Part shown: positions 36,118-45,284 of the stretch, piece by piece
How the letters are laid out: every line of letters starts with the position of its first letter
Numbering within the stretch: the stretch's first letter is position 1
Assembly: GCF_051628905.1 (NCBI RefSeq)
Contig: NZ_CP157575.1
Span: 2,790,001 to 2,854,000, forward strand
Direction: 5' to 3'
From: Asaia sp037151935
GTDB lineage: Bacteria > Pseudomonadota > Alphaproteobacteria > Acetobacterales > Acetobacteraceae
DNA: 64,000 bases
Program-made: the position numbers and the translations under genes
Notes under the pieces: generated by a model
Seen by the model: only the letters and a program-made list of their open reading frames with translations
Database searches by the model: none
Told to the model about the DNA's origin: nothing

Positions 36118-37094
36118 AGGCCGTTCTCTCCCGTCTCGGGCAGATGCTGCTGGTGCTGTTCGGTATATCCGTGCTGGTCTTTGCGGTGTTTTTCGCCACA
36201 CCCGGCTCCGATCCCTCTGCCCGCATCGCTGGGCGAGGGGCAAGCCCTGAAGTGATCGAGCGTGTGCGTCACGCCTATGGCTTCGATCGCCCGCTGCCCG
36301 TGCGCTACCTGACGATGATGGACCATCTCTTCATCTCCAGAAACCTGACCTCCTATGTCAATCACGGTCAGAACGTGGTGTCGGAGGTGTTTGCGGCAGC
36401 GCCCGTCACGCTCTCTCTCGTGCTCTGGGCGGCCCTGTTCTGGGTCGCGGGCGCGTTGGTGTTCGGCATGATTGGCGCGGCGTTTCACGGCGGGTGGATC
36501 GATCGCCTGCTCTCCTTCCTTGCGCTGATCGGCCTGTCGATCCCGGTTTTCTGGCTGGGTGAAATGGTCAATCTGGTCAGCCAGAGCCGTTTTCACGAAA
36601 GCTGGCTGTTCGGCTGGGTGCCGCCTCTGGGCTATGTGCCGTTCGCGACGAGCCCGCTGGGGTGGGCGAAAACGCTGATTTTGCCAAGCTTTACGCTCGC
36701 CGTCGCATTCATCGGGCTCTATAGCCGCGTGCTGCGTACCGATCTGCTGACGGCCATGCAGGATGATGCGCTTCGGACGGCACGCGCCAAGGGCGTCGGG
36801 CCATGGCGTCTGTGGTTCTGCCACGCCCTGCGCCTCTCCGGGCTGAGCGCGCTTTCCCTTTTCGGTCTCGATTTTGCGCAGCTGCTTGGCGGCGGCGCCT
36901 TGCTGACCGAGGTGGTTTTCGCCCTGCCGGGCGTCGGGCATCTCACCTATCAGGGACTGAGCACGCTCGATCTGCCCCTGATCATGGCGACGGTGCTTTA
37001 TGCGGCGTTTTTCGTCGTCATCGCGAATGCCCTGATCGACGGGCTCTATCGCCTGCTCGACCCGCGCATAGGGAAAGGTTCTCATGGCGGATGA
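36114..37094 (+). CDS. Peptide/nickel-type ABC transporter permease (DppB-like)
   Basis: A 326-residue permease with the DppB N-terminus MLLVLFGISVLVFAVFFATPGSDP, in which GDPA is replaced by GSDPSA. The EAA-type loop DALRTARAKGVGPWRLWFCHAL lies near residue 220 and EVVFALPGVGHLTYQGL near the end. It is overlapped on both sides by partner genes. Confidence 0.88.
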   Translation: MKAVLSRLGQMLLVLFGISVLVFAVFFATPGSDPSARIAGRGASPEVIERVRHAYGFDRPLPVRYLTMMDHLFISRNLTSYVNHGQNVVSEVFAAAPVTLSLVLWAALFWVAGALVFGMIGAAFHGGWIDRLLSFLALIGLSIPVFWLGEMVNLVSQSRFHESWLFGWVPPLGYVPFATSPLGWAKTLILPSFTLAVAFIGLYSRVLRTDLLTAMQDDALRTARAKGVGPWRLWFCHALRLSGLSALSLFGLDFAQLLGGGALLTEVVFALPGVGHLTYQGLSTLDLPLIMATVLYAAFFVVIANALIDGLYRLLDPRIGKGSHGG

Positions 37095-38031
37095 CACGCT
37101 CCTTACCGTGGCCGATCTCCGCCTGCAGCATCGACAGGCGGGCGTTCTGCTCGACGGCGTGTCCCTCACCGTAAAGCGGGGCCAGATACTCGGTGTCGTG
37201 GGCGAGTCAGGTTCAGGCAAGAGCCTGACGGGGCTCAGCGTTCTTGGCCTGCAACCTGAAGGACGTCTCAGCGGCACGCTGAAATTCGACGGCGAGGATC
37301 TGACCCGCTTCTCCTCTCGCGACTGGCGCCGTTTCCGGGGGCGCCGTGCTGCCATGATCTTTCAGGATCCCATGACGGCTTTTCTGCCCGTGCGCCGCAT
37401 CGGTCCGCAGATCGTCGAGCAGATAAGGCTGCACACAAAACTCTCACGTCAGGCAGCGAGCGAACGTGTCGTCTCGCTTCTTGGGCGTATGGGTGTGCCG
37501 TCACCCGAGCAGACAGCCCGGCGTTTCCCTCATGAACTCTCTGGCGGCCTGCGCCAGCGCGCCATGATCGCCATGGCGCTCTCCTGCGATCCCGAATTGC
37601 TGATTGCCGACGAACCCACCACCGCGCTGGATGTGACCGTTCAGGCGCAGATCCTGACCCTCCTCAAGGAAATCGGCGCGCGTGAGGCCAGTGTCATGCT
37701 CATCACGCATGATATGGGTGTGGTGGCCCAAAGCTGCACCGATGTGGCTGTGCTTTATGCCGGGGTGGTGATCGAAACCGGCCCGGTTGCCTCGGTGCTT
37801 CAGGCGCCGCTTCACCCCTATACCCAGGCGCTGCTCAAGGCCATTCCGCCCATGGACGGCCCAAGGCCCGAGCGCCTTCCCGTTATTGACGGCGCGCCGC
37901 CCTCGCCGGAGACTCGCCCTGTGGGCTGCGTCTTTGCGCCCCGATGCCCCCAGATCGCCCCCGCATGTGCCATCCGCCCGATAATGCGGGGGGAGGGCGC
38001 CCATCGTGCCGCCTGTGTACTCGTCGCATGA
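37084..38031 (+). CDS. Peptide ABC transporter ATPase (DppD-like)
   Basis: A 315-residue ABC ATPase. Walker A GESGSGKS, signature LSGGLRQRAMIAMAL, Walker B LLIADEPTTALDV and the oligopeptide C-terminal Cys cluster VGCVFAPRCPQIAPAC are present. It overlaps DppB by 11 bases and DppF by four. It drives the importer together with the next gene product. Confidence 0.93.
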   Translation: MADDTLLTVADLRLQHRQAGVLLDGVSLTVKRGQILGVVGESGSGKSLTGLSVLGLQPEGRLSGTLKFDGEDLTRFSSRDWRRFRGRRAAMIFQDPMTAFLPVRRIGPQIVEQIRLHTKLSRQAASERVVSLLGRMGVPSPEQTARRFPHELSGGLRQRAMIAMALSCDPELLIADEPTTALDVTVQAQILTLLKEIGAREASVMLITHDMGVVAQSCTDVAVLYAGVVIETGPVASVLQAPLHPYTQALLKAIPPMDGPRPERLPVIDGAPPSPETRPVGCVFAPRCPQIAPACAIRPIMRGEGAHRAACVLVA

Positions 38032-38960
38032 GTGCCCTTCTGCAGGCGCGCAATATCGCCAGAACCTATAAGCTTGGCAGCGGCGCCTCTCTGCGCGCAG
38101 TCGATGGCGTCTCGCTCGAACTGGCGCGCGGTGAGACGCTCGCTGTTGTGGGGGAGTCCGGCTGCGGCAAATCGACCCTCGGCCGTCTGCTCATGGGGTT
38201 TGACCGCCCCGACCGTGGAGAAATCCTGTTCGACGGTCAGGACATGGCAAAACGCTCTTCGCGCGAACAGCGTGTTCTGCGCAGGCAGATTCAGATGGTG
38301 TTTCAGGACTCGGCCTCGGCGTTCAACCCGCGCTGGACCATAGGCAGTGCACTGGCCGAGCCCTTCCGCATTCACAAGCGCCCCTGGTCGCGCCAGAGTC
38401 TCGAAGCCCTGCTCGACCGCGTCGGGCTTTCCGGCGCTTTTGTCGACCGCTATCCGGGCGCGCTTTCCGGCGGTCAGCGGCAGAGACTCAATATCGCCCG
38501 TGCCATCGCGCTTTCGCCCCGGCTTATCGTCGCCGATGAACCCGTCTCTGCGCTCGATGTCTCGGTTCAGGCGCAGATCGTCAATCTCCTGCGCCAGCTC
38601 CAGGCCGATCTCGACCTCGCCTGTCTCTTCATCTCTCATGATCTCGCCGTGGTACGGCAGATCTCCGACCGCATCGCCGTCATGTATCTCGGCGCGATCG
38701 TGGAAGAAGGCGAAACCCTCTCTCTGCTCGCCTCACCGTCGCACCCCTATACGCGCGCCCTGGTCGACGCTGTGCCTCAGCCCGGCAAGCCGCTTGGCGC
38801 GCCTTTGCAGGGTGACGTGCCAAGCCCGCTTTTCCCGCCGAACGGGTGCCGCTTCCACACGCGCTGTCCTGTCGCCCAGCGGCGCTGTTCAACCGAACGC
38901 CCTGAGTTGGAAGCGCGACAGGGCCACCGGCGCGTGGCGTGTCATTTTCCGTTGATGTGA
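38028..38960 (+). CDS. Peptide ABC transporter ATPase (DppF-like)
   Basis: A 310-residue ABC ATPase with Walker A GESGCGKST, signature LSGGQRQRLNIARAI and Walker B LIVADEPVSALDV. The C-terminal FHTRCPVAQRRCS matches the Cys pattern of dipeptide importers. It starts at the ATGA shared with DppD; the earlier in-frame ATG at 37944 would run through the partner gene. It is the last gene of the operon and is followed by a cluster of hairpins. Confidence 0.93.
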   Translation: MSALLQARNIARTYKLGSGASLRAVDGVSLELARGETLAVVGESGCGKSTLGRLLMGFDRPDRGEILFDGQDMAKRSSREQRVLRRQIQMVFQDSASAFNPRWTIGSALAEPFRIHKRPWSRQSLEALLDRVGLSGAFVDRYPGALSGGQRQRLNIARAIALSPRLIVADEPVSALDVSVQAQIVNLLRQLQADLDLACLFISHDLAVVRQISDRIAVMYLGAIVEEGETLSLLASPSHPYTRALVDAVPQPGKPLGAPLQGDVPSPLFPPNGCRFHTRCPVAQRRCSTERPELEARQGHRRVACHFPLM

Positions 38961-38970
38961 GGGTGATGCC

Positions 38971-39015
38971 GGGCGCTGCCCCGCCTCCCGGAAAGGAGCG
39001 CGCCCCTTTCATTCC
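38971..39015. repeat. REP-like palindromic element, copy 1
   Basis: GGGCGCTGCCCC, then near-palindrome GAAAGGAGCGCGCCCCTTTC. It differs in only a few positions from copy 2 about 110 bases on. Confidence 0.8.
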
Positions 39016-39081
39016 CGTAGATGGGGTTCCTGACGGCGTGTGTCTTTGAGGCGGTTGGGGGTGAGGATTTTGTAAAGAAGC

Positions 39082-39127
39082 GGGGCGCTGCCCCGCCCCC
39101 CGGAAAGGGACGCGTCCCTTTCATCCC
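39082..39127. repeat. REP-like palindromic element, copy 2
   Basis: GGGGCGCTGCCCC is followed by the perfect 20-base palindrome at 39103-39122. Together with copy 1 it fills the gap between the converging dppF-like and TonB-receptor genes. Confidence 0.85.
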
Positions 39128-39140
39128 TTTAAACGGGTTT

Positions 39141-39183
39141 CCAAAGGGCGACGGCCCTTTGGTAGGGTTCGGGGCAACGCCCC
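39141..39183. terminator. Two adjacent hairpins, likely bidirectional terminator
   Basis: CCAAAGGGC-GACG-GCCCTTTGG (39141-39162) and GGGGC-AAC-GCCCC (39171-39183). Both are perfect; neither has a good T-run. They lie about ten bases from the TonB-receptor stop. Confidence 0.6.
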
Positions 39184-39192
39184 GAGGCAGTC

Positions 39193-41538
39193 TCAGAACC
39201 GCTGCGAAATCCCTGTCAGAATTGTGCGGCGAAGCCCGTATTGCGGCGCGCCGACGCCGATGCCTGACCCGTCGCGGATTTCATAGGTCTTGTCGAACAG
39301 GTTCAGCACATCGAGGCGCAATTCGGTGCGCTTGAGGAAGGGCACGCGGAACAGGTCGCGGAAGGACTGGACAAGCGACAGGTTGAAGGTCGCGTAGATC
39401 GGCACCGAGCGGCCATTGGGAACCGTACCATCGGCGCGAAGGCCGCTGCCATAGACCATGGAGGCGGAAACGCGGGTCGGGTGGCCCGTGTGATAGAAGA
39501 ACGAGTAGCTGCCGCCTGCCGAGGCCGTCCAGCGCTGGTCATGATCGAGATGGATCCAGCGATGCTGGATATAGGCCAGATCGTCGGGGTCCATCGTCCA
39601 TTGGGCGGTGGTGATATCCTTGCCGATAGCGCGCGACCAGGAGGCGTTGCCGTAGAGCGAGAGCGGACCGTGTTCGTAATTGGTCGAAAGCTCGTAGCCA
39701 TTCACCTGACCGCGACGATAGTTGAAGGCGGAGAGAATGATCGGCGCACCGAACTGGCCTTCATCGATCATGTTCTTGGCGAGCTTCACATAGGCGTCGA
39801 ATGATGCGTGCCAGCCCGGCAGAAGGGACTGGGTGACCCCGGCGTCGAAATAGTGGTCACGCTCGGCCTTGACCGTGTTGTTCTGCAAGGTCTGGGGTTC
39901 GTTGGACGTGCCGACATATTTGCTGAGCGAGGTATTGGCGACCAGCTCGAAAGGCGGGGGCGTAAAATAGCGGGAATAACCGGCATGAAGCACGCCGCCG
40001 TGCCAGGCACGCCAGACAATGTTGATGCGCGGGCTCACCTGCTTGGAATGGGTGTATTCATCGACGCCATCGAAGCGCAGGCCGTAATTGATGGTCAGCT
40101 CGCGTACCGGTCGCCATTCATCCTGGGCGTAGAGGCCATACATCCAGCCGGTGCGCCCGCTGCCGTCATGCACATTGGTGGTGCTGCCGTCATAGATGGG
40201 GGTGCCGTCATCTTCAGCGCCAGTCTGCTGATAGACGATCGAATCCGTTTTCGAGCTGTTGCGCTCGACATAGACCTGATAGCCGAAGCGCACCGTATGT
40301 CTGGGCGTGGCCTTCCAGGTTACGTCGGTCTGCGAGCCGGTCGAGAAGACCGAGCGTGCGGCATGCTGGCTGATGCCGTTATAGACCAGATCGCCCAGAG
40401 GGTCAGGTGAGTAGCCCAGCGAGGAATAGCGGGTGATGATCGAGCTTTGCAGGCTGACCTTGCCCATGTCCTTTTGCAGCGACAGAATGCCGAAATCGGT
40501 GATTTCCTTCTGGCGCTCGTTCAGGCTGGCACTGTCGACACTGCCATAGACCTGTTGCGACAGCGCGGAGTCGAGAAAGCTCGGATTGGCGAACTGGCGC
40601 TGCTGTCCCGGATTATTCGGGAGCTGATATTGCGCGTTCGACACGCCTCCGGTGAGGCTGATGCGGGTGTTTTCATCGGCGGTGTACCGCAGATGACCGA
40701 GCGCATGATACTGGTTGCTCAGATCATGGATGGCGTTGAAGCTCGGGGTCGGGTTTTCGACACCCACGCGGTTATGCACAAAATCGCCGGTTGCAAAGAA
40801 ATCCCATTTCCCCGCATGACCGCCATATTGCAGCGACGGGAAGAAATAATCGCGTGCGCCGCCATAGATCGAGGCGTCGCCACCCGGATCGGCACTGCCA
40901 TTCTTGGTGGTGATATCAATCACGCCAGCCTGCAGAAATCCGTATTCGCTGGGCAGTGCGCCTGTGGTGAGTGAAGCCGAATGGGCAAACCGCGTCATGA
41001 GCGCCTGACCGAAAACGCTGAGCCCTTCGGGTAGCTGCACGCCATCGAGACGGAACTGCACCTCGTTATGATCGCCGCGGACATGGATCTGGCCGAAACT
41101 GTCCTGCGCGACGCCGGGAGCCTGGAGCAGAAGCGTGTTGAGCGGTGCGTTATCGCCGCCCGGATTGGTCTCGATATCGCGGCGTGTAAAACGATAGGTC
41201 GTGGCGCCGGTCGAGGATTGCAGGGCGGAGCGGATCTCGTCGAGGCGCGCATTGACGATGATATGCTCCTCATGCGTGGCCTCGACCGAGGCCGGGGGCG
41301 TCTTGTCGCCATCGAAAGAGGTGCGCGACGCCTGATCGGTGGAACGCGCCGCGCCTTGCCCAGTCGTGCTCTGAGACGGCGAGACCGGAGCCTTTTTCGC
41401 TTGCGTCGTTTCAGGCAATGGGGTCGAGGCAGGCGTGGTGGTCGTGCCGTTCGTCTGGGCATGGGCGGGCAGGGTGAGTGCCAGAACCGAGCAGGAGAGG
41501 AGCAGGCTGGACGACCACAAAGATCGGGGAGACATCAT
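39193..41538 (-). CDS. TonB-dependent outer-membrane receptor
   Basis: A 781-residue receptor. A signal peptide (MMSPRSLWSSSLLLSCSVLALTLPAHA) is followed by a low-complexity Thr/Pro/Ser stretch, then a plug domain (about 115-225; NTLLLQAPGVAQDSFGQIHVRGDHNEVQFRLDGVQLP). The 22-strand barrel ends with Phe (GISQRF). I see no clear TonB box. The frame is open to 41649, but ATG 41538 begins the signal. No siderophore genes lie nearby; substrate unknown. The yellow-like gene is divergent, 217 bases away. Confidence 0.9.
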   Translation of the reverse strand: MMSPRSLWSSSLLLSCSVLALTLPAHAQTNGTTTTPASTPLPETTQAKKAPVSPSQSTTGQGAARSTDQASRTSFDGDKTPPASVEATHEEHIIVNARLDEIRSALQSSTGATTYRFTRRDIETNPGGDNAPLNTLLLQAPGVAQDSFGQIHVRGDHNEVQFRLDGVQLPEGLSVFGQALMTRFAHSASLTTGALPSEYGFLQAGVIDITTKNGSADPGGDASIYGGARDYFFPSLQYGGHAGKWDFFATGDFVHNRVGVENPTPSFNAIHDLSNQYHALGHLRYTADENTRISLTGGVSNAQYQLPNNPGQQRQFANPSFLDSALSQQVYGSVDSASLNERQKEITDFGILSLQKDMGKVSLQSSIITRYSSLGYSPDPLGDLVYNGISQHAARSVFSTGSQTDVTWKATPRHTVRFGYQVYVERNSSKTDSIVYQQTGAEDDGTPIYDGSTTNVHDGSGRTGWMYGLYAQDEWRPVRELTINYGLRFDGVDEYTHSKQVSPRINIVWRAWHGGVLHAGYSRYFTPPPFELVANTSLSKYVGTSNEPQTLQNNTVKAERDHYFDAGVTQSLLPGWHASFDAYVKLAKNMIDEGQFGAPIILSAFNYRRGQVNGYELSTNYEHGPLSLYGNASWSRAIGKDITTAQWTMDPDDLAYIQHRWIHLDHDQRWTASAGGSYSFFYHTGHPTRVSASMVYGSGLRADGTVPNGRSVPIYATFNLSLVQSFRDLFRVPFLKRTELRLDVLNLFDKTYEIRDGSGIGVGAPQYGLRRTILTGISQRF

Positions 41539-41755
41539 GACAATCCACGGGCTGGGAGCGAAACAGATCGGTCTCGTTCCTATTGTGTATGATATAACAT
41601 AACAATACTTAGACGCTTCTTCTGCCCATATTGTGTCAGAGCGTGACAAATTGGCGACAGGCTTTGCGCTGTGAAAAGCGTTTTAATCGGGGAGCCTGCG
41701 TGACGGTGGGGCGTTCTGCCCTGATCCGTCAAAGCCTCTGCCAAGGTGCCATGCC

Positions 41756-42934
41756 ATGAAACGTCGGTCCTTTCTCTCTGCTGCCTCCTGCGCGCCTCTT
41801 CTCGGAATGACAGGTCAGGCGAGAGCCAGCGGCAATGCCGATGACGGCACCAGTTCGTCAGGCGTCTTCGATATCGTGGCCGAATTTACCGGCCCCGGTC
41901 CGTCCGGTGTTGCGGTGCTGCCGAATGGCCGTCTTTTTGTTGGTTTTCCCCGTCATGCCGAGAATCATTCAGGGGCAACGCTGGCGGAAGTGAAGGACGG
42001 CAAGATCATTCCCTATCCTTCCGCAGAAGTAAGCCTCCCCTCAAATCGCGCTCCGGCGGACAGGTTGATGTCAGTGCATGGGCTCGCGCTCGACAGCCAG
42101 AACCGGCTTTGGCTCATCGATGACGGCAAGCTGGCCAAGCACGATATTCCCGAAGGGGCGGCAAAGATCATCTGCATCGATCCGGCCACGGACAAGATCG
42201 TGCATCGCATCGTGCTCAAGGCTCCTGCGATGCGTCCCGACAGCCACATGAATGACCTGCGCGTGGCCATGTCCGTGGGCGAGAAGGGGACGGTATTCGT
42301 AACGGATTCATCCTTTGGCACGGAGCCTGCGCTTGTGGTGGCCGATATTGCCACTGGTGAAGCGCGACGGGTGCTGGCGCATCATCCTTCCACCCAGGCG
42401 GTGGAGGGCTTCATGGCGATCGTCGAGGGAGAGCCAAGGCGCTATACTCCGCATCATCCGCAGATGGTTTCAGGCGGGGCAGACGGTATCGCCCTGCCCA
42501 GCGATGAATCGCGGCTCTATTATTCGCCCCTCACCAGCCGTCGTCTTTACAGCCTGCCGACCAAGGCGCTTGCAGACAAGGCTCTCGATGATCAGGCCCT
42601 CGGGGCGCTGGTGCGTGATGAAGGTGAAAAAGGTACGGCAGACGGGCTCTGCTTCGACCGGCATGATCGTCTTTATACGACCAATTACGAGCATGACTGC
42701 ATCCTGCGCCGGGACCCGGATGGGTCGTTTGCTATGGCGGTGAGGGATTCACGAATTCTATCGCCCGACGGTATCTGCGCCACGAAGGACTGGATCTATT
42801 GCACCCTCGGTCAGTGGAACCGTCTGCCTTCATTCAACGAGGGCCAGAACCGCCGTAGGCCGCCATATTTGCTGATACGTTTCCCGGTCGAACCGCTCAC
42901 GCCGCTTGCCGCGGCACCCCAGGCGCCCCGGTAG
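41756..42934 (+). CDS. Tat-exported yellow/major-royal-jelly-like beta-propeller
   Basis: A 392-residue periplasmic protein. MKRRSFLSAASCAPLLGMTGQARA is a twin-arginine signal. The mature part has the repeats of the MRJP/yellow beta-propeller (GPGPSGVAVLPNGRLFVGFPRH, LDSQNRLWLIDDG, HMNDLRVAM, GADGIALPSDESRLYYSPLTSRRLY, SPDGICATKDWIYCTLGQWNRLP). Such proteins occur scattered in bacteria and bind or convert unknown small molecules. It is divergent from the TonB-dependent receptor, which may share its function in uptake. Confidence 0.88.
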   Translation: MKRRSFLSAASCAPLLGMTGQARASGNADDGTSSSGVFDIVAEFTGPGPSGVAVLPNGRLFVGFPRHAENHSGATLAEVKDGKIIPYPSAEVSLPSNRAPADRLMSVHGLALDSQNRLWLIDDGKLAKHDIPEGAAKIICIDPATDKIVHRIVLKAPAMRPDSHMNDLRVAMSVGEKGTVFVTDSSFGTEPALVVADIATGEARRVLAHHPSTQAVEGFMAIVEGEPRRYTPHHPQMVSGGADGIALPSDESRLYYSPLTSRRLYSLPTKALADKALDDQALGALVRDEGEKGTADGLCFDRHDRLYTTNYEHDCILRRDPDGSFAMAVRDSRILSPDGICATKDWIYCTLGQWNRLPSFNEGQNRRRPPYLLIRFPVEPLTPLAAAPQAPR

Positions 42935-43067
42935 TAGACAGGCAGGCGCAAGGCCTCCGGCATCGCCGGGGGAGACGCGTCACGTCGCTCATACCGGACA
43001 CATGAAAGGTGAGCAGGGACGCAGAGAAAGGGTGTAGGGAGGAAGAGGGCAGGACGCAGGACTGACA

Positions 43068-43550
43068 ATGACGGCTCTGGCAGTATTTCTGACAGTCTGG
43101 GCCTTTATGGCCGTATCGCGCGGGACGCCGACAGGGTGTTTTCTGCACCGTCTGATGGTGGCCATGCCGGCTGCGGCGCTTAACGGTATCAACCGTCTGC
43201 ACATCGTTATTGCGGTTACTGCCATTGGTCTTTGTGCGGTGCTCGTGTGGTACGGACGAGGCGATGGCATACGGATTGCGGCCAGCACCCTGCCAGACGC
43301 CGCCATCTGGCTCACGACATTTGAGGTCAGCACCTATCTGGACGTCGTGATGATGCTTGTTACCGCCTCGGCCCTGACGCGGTTCCAACATTTTCGGTTG
43401 TTTCTGGCAAACGTGCGAGCGCGTCCTCTGCCGCGATTGAGGAGCGGGCGAAAACATTCTCGCGACTACAGGCAGGATCAGTCTCACCTCTCTTCGGTGC
43501 ATGACGACCAGCGTGAACCGAAGAGCTGTATTCGGAAAACCGACCGTTAG
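43068..43550 (+). CDS. Hypothetical small membrane protein
   Basis: A 160-residue protein with three hydrophobic segments in the first 105 residues (ALAVFLTVWAFMAVS, LHIVIAVTAIGLCAVLVWY, DAAIWLTTFEVSTYLDVVMMLVTASAL) and a basic hydrophilic tail. AGGA lies seven bases before ATG 43068. Longer minus-strand frames overlap it but show no such order. No function recognised. Confidence 0.5.
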   Translation: MTALAVFLTVWAFMAVSRGTPTGCFLHRLMVAMPAAALNGINRLHIVIAVTAIGLCAVLVWYGRGDGIRIAASTLPDAAIWLTTFEVSTYLDVVMMLVTASALTRFQHFRLFLANVRARPLPRLRSGRKHSRDYRQDQSHLSSVHDDQREPKSCIRKTDR

Positions 43551-43639
43551 CGCCCGGGGGGCAGCACGAATGATCGGTCATTTGCCAGCGAAAGAGCCCC
43601 GAGGCTGACCGTCAGTCGAGAAAGAGCCTTGAAACGAGA

Positions 43640-43670
43640 AAGGGTCGGATCGCATCACGATCCGACCCTT
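43640..43670 (-). terminator. Terminator of the min operon
   Basis: AAGGGTCGGATCG/CGATCCGACCCTT with a 5-base loop, about 20 bases past the stop of the YidB-like gene. On the minus strand the stem is followed by TCTCGTTT. Confidence 0.75.
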
Positions 43671-43691
43671 CGCAAAAGCCTGTCGGCGCTA

Positions 43692-44054
43692 TCAGGAAGC
43701 TGATGGCGTCTCGCTCTGTTCGTTGGTGTGGTGATCGACCACGCCGGGCAGAAACTGGGCCAGAGCCGGAAGCAGGGCACCAGCGGGCAGGCCCGTCTTG
43801 GAGACCAGCATCTGAACCTGCTCATCCGTCAGCAGGGCGCGGAGTTCGTCTGCGGAGATCGGCAGATTCTCGCCCGAGCCGATCCATGAGCGCACCTTGT
43901 CTTCCAGGCCGGCCTTGCGGGCCTGATCGAGAAGCATCTGCAGACCCTGTTCGCTGGTAAGATACTCGCCAATGCTGCCGCCGAGCTTTTCCTTGAGCTT
44001 GTCACCCATGGACCCGAGGGCAGAATTGATCATCGAACCGAAAAAACCGCTCAA
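43692..44054 (-). CDS. YidB-like (DUF937) protein, TTG start
   Basis: A protein of about 120 residues of the YidB family. The N-terminus MSGFFGSMINSALGSMGDKL matches the usual MGLFDSLIGSVLG form, and the C-terminal half has GSGENLPISADELRALL and VSKTGLPAGALLPALAQFLPGVVDHHTNEQ. TTG 44054 is chosen because it lies eight bases after GGGAG and gives the family N-terminus; the frame is open further, to 44171. Role unknown. It follows minE by 34 bases. Confidence 0.82.
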   Translation of the reverse strand: MSGFFGSMINSALGSMGDKLKEKLGGSIGEYLTSEQGLQMLLDQARKAGLEDKVRSWIGSGENLPISADELRALLTDEQVQMLVSKTGLPAGALLPALAQFLPGVVDHHTNEQSETPSAS

Positions 44055-44088
44055 ACCTTGTCTCCCGTTTGGGCGCCAACCCGAAAAA

Positions 44089-44361
44089 TCAGGCCGAGCG
44101 CCGTGTTTCCTTGTCCATCTGCGGCATCTCGATATCGATTTCGAGAACGGAACAGCCATCGAGGCCGCCATCGAGCTTGACCTGAACCTTGTCCTGATCG
44201 ACCGTCACATGGCGCTTGATCACTTCAAGGATCTCGCGATGTAACTGGCTGATCAGTTCGGAGTTGCCATTTCCCGAGCGCTCATGCGCGAGCAGGATCT
44301 GCAAGCGGTCACGTGCGACAGCACTGGTGTTGCGTTTGGTAAAAAGACCGAACAGGCTCAT
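44089..44361 (-). CDS. minE: Cell division topological factor MinE
   Basis: A 90-residue MinE. The amphipathic N-terminal anchor (MSLFGLFTKRN) and the anti-MinCD segment SAVARDRLQILLAHERS are followed by the topological beta domain (VQVKLDGGLDGCSVLEIDIEMP). It starts within the last codon of minD (ATGA), so translation is coupled. Confidence 0.97.
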   Translation of the reverse strand: MSLFGLFTKRNTSAVARDRLQILLAHERSGNGNSELISQLHREILEVIKRHVTVDQDKVQVKLDGGLDGCSVLEIDIEMPQMDKETRRSA

Positions 44362-45173
44362 GCGACCCTCTTCTTGAACAGCCAGTCGAGCAACCCCTTG
44401 CGCTCAATCGGGATCTGGATTTCGAGCTTCTCGCCCTGCAGACGGCGGGCCGCGTCGAAATAGGCGCGCGCCGGGGCGGATTCGGGGTTCGAGAGCGTAA
44501 CGGGCGAGCCGACATTCGAAGCGCGCAGGACTTCCTCGCTCTCCGGCACGATGCCGAGCAGCGGGATGGAGAGAATCTCCAGTACGTCTTCGGTATTCAG
44601 CATCTCGCCCCTGGCGGCACGAGACGGGTCATAACGGGTCATAAGCAGGTGTTTTTCCACCTTCTCGCCGTTCTTGGCCTTTTCGGTCGTGCTGTCGAGC
44701 ATGCCGATGATGCGATCGCTGTCGCGCACCGAGCTGACTTCAGGGTTGGTCACCACCACGGCAATATCGGCGTGATACATGGCCATCTGCGCACCGCGCT
44801 CGATGCCAGCCGGGCTGTCGCAGACAATCCAGTCGAATTTCTCGCGCAACTCGGCGATCACCTGTGCGACGCCCTCGGCGGTCAGCGCATCCTTGTCGCG
44901 GGTCTGCGAGGCGGGAAGAATGGAGAGCGTCTCGCAACGCTTGTCGCGGATCAGCGCCTGCGACAGCTTGGCGTCGCCCTGAACGACATTGATGAAGTCG
45001 AACACGACGCGACGTTCGGCACCCATCACCAGATCCAGATTTCGCAGACCGACATCGAAATCGATGACGACGACATTCTGTCCCGACTGGGCCAGGGCGG
45101 CACCAAGTGCTGCTGTCGTGGTCGTCTTTCCGACCCCGCCCTTACCGGAAGTGACTACCAGCACCTTAGCCAT
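44358..45173 (-). CDS. minD: Septum site-determining ATPase MinD
   Basis: A 271-residue ParA-like ATPase that recruits MinC to the membrane at cell poles. It has deviant Walker A SGKGGVGKT (Lys11, Lys16), DFDVGLRNLDLVMG, Walker B DWIVCDSPAGIE and the C-terminal amphipathic membrane anchor KGLLDWLFKKRVA. ATG 45173 rather than 45209. Confidence 0.97.
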   Translation of the reverse strand: MAKVLVVTSGKGGVGKTTTTAALGAALAQSGQNVVVIDFDVGLRNLDLVMGAERRVVFDFINVVQGDAKLSQALIRDKRCETLSILPASQTRDKDALTAEGVAQVIAELREKFDWIVCDSPAGIERGAQMAMYHADIAVVVTNPEVSSVRDSDRIIGMLDSTTEKAKNGEKVEKHLLMTRYDPSRAARGEMLNTEDVLEILSIPLLGIVPESEEVLRASNVGSPVTLSNPESAPARAYFDAARRLQGEKLEIQIPIERKGLLDWLFKKRVA

Positions 45174-45284
45174 GTGCGCTCCACCAAACTCAAACGGTAA
45201 CAACCGCAATCCCGATGGTGCGGCGTTGCAATCTTAATGAGGAAAGGGTTTGCGCCGCAATCTCTTGCACGCAAATAGTTCCGC

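Noticed and set aside
36084..37355. 423-codon minus-strand frame in the ABC permease and ATPase region
   Set aside because: Covers two well-supported, overlapping plus-strand genes; composition is Arg/Gln/His-rich.
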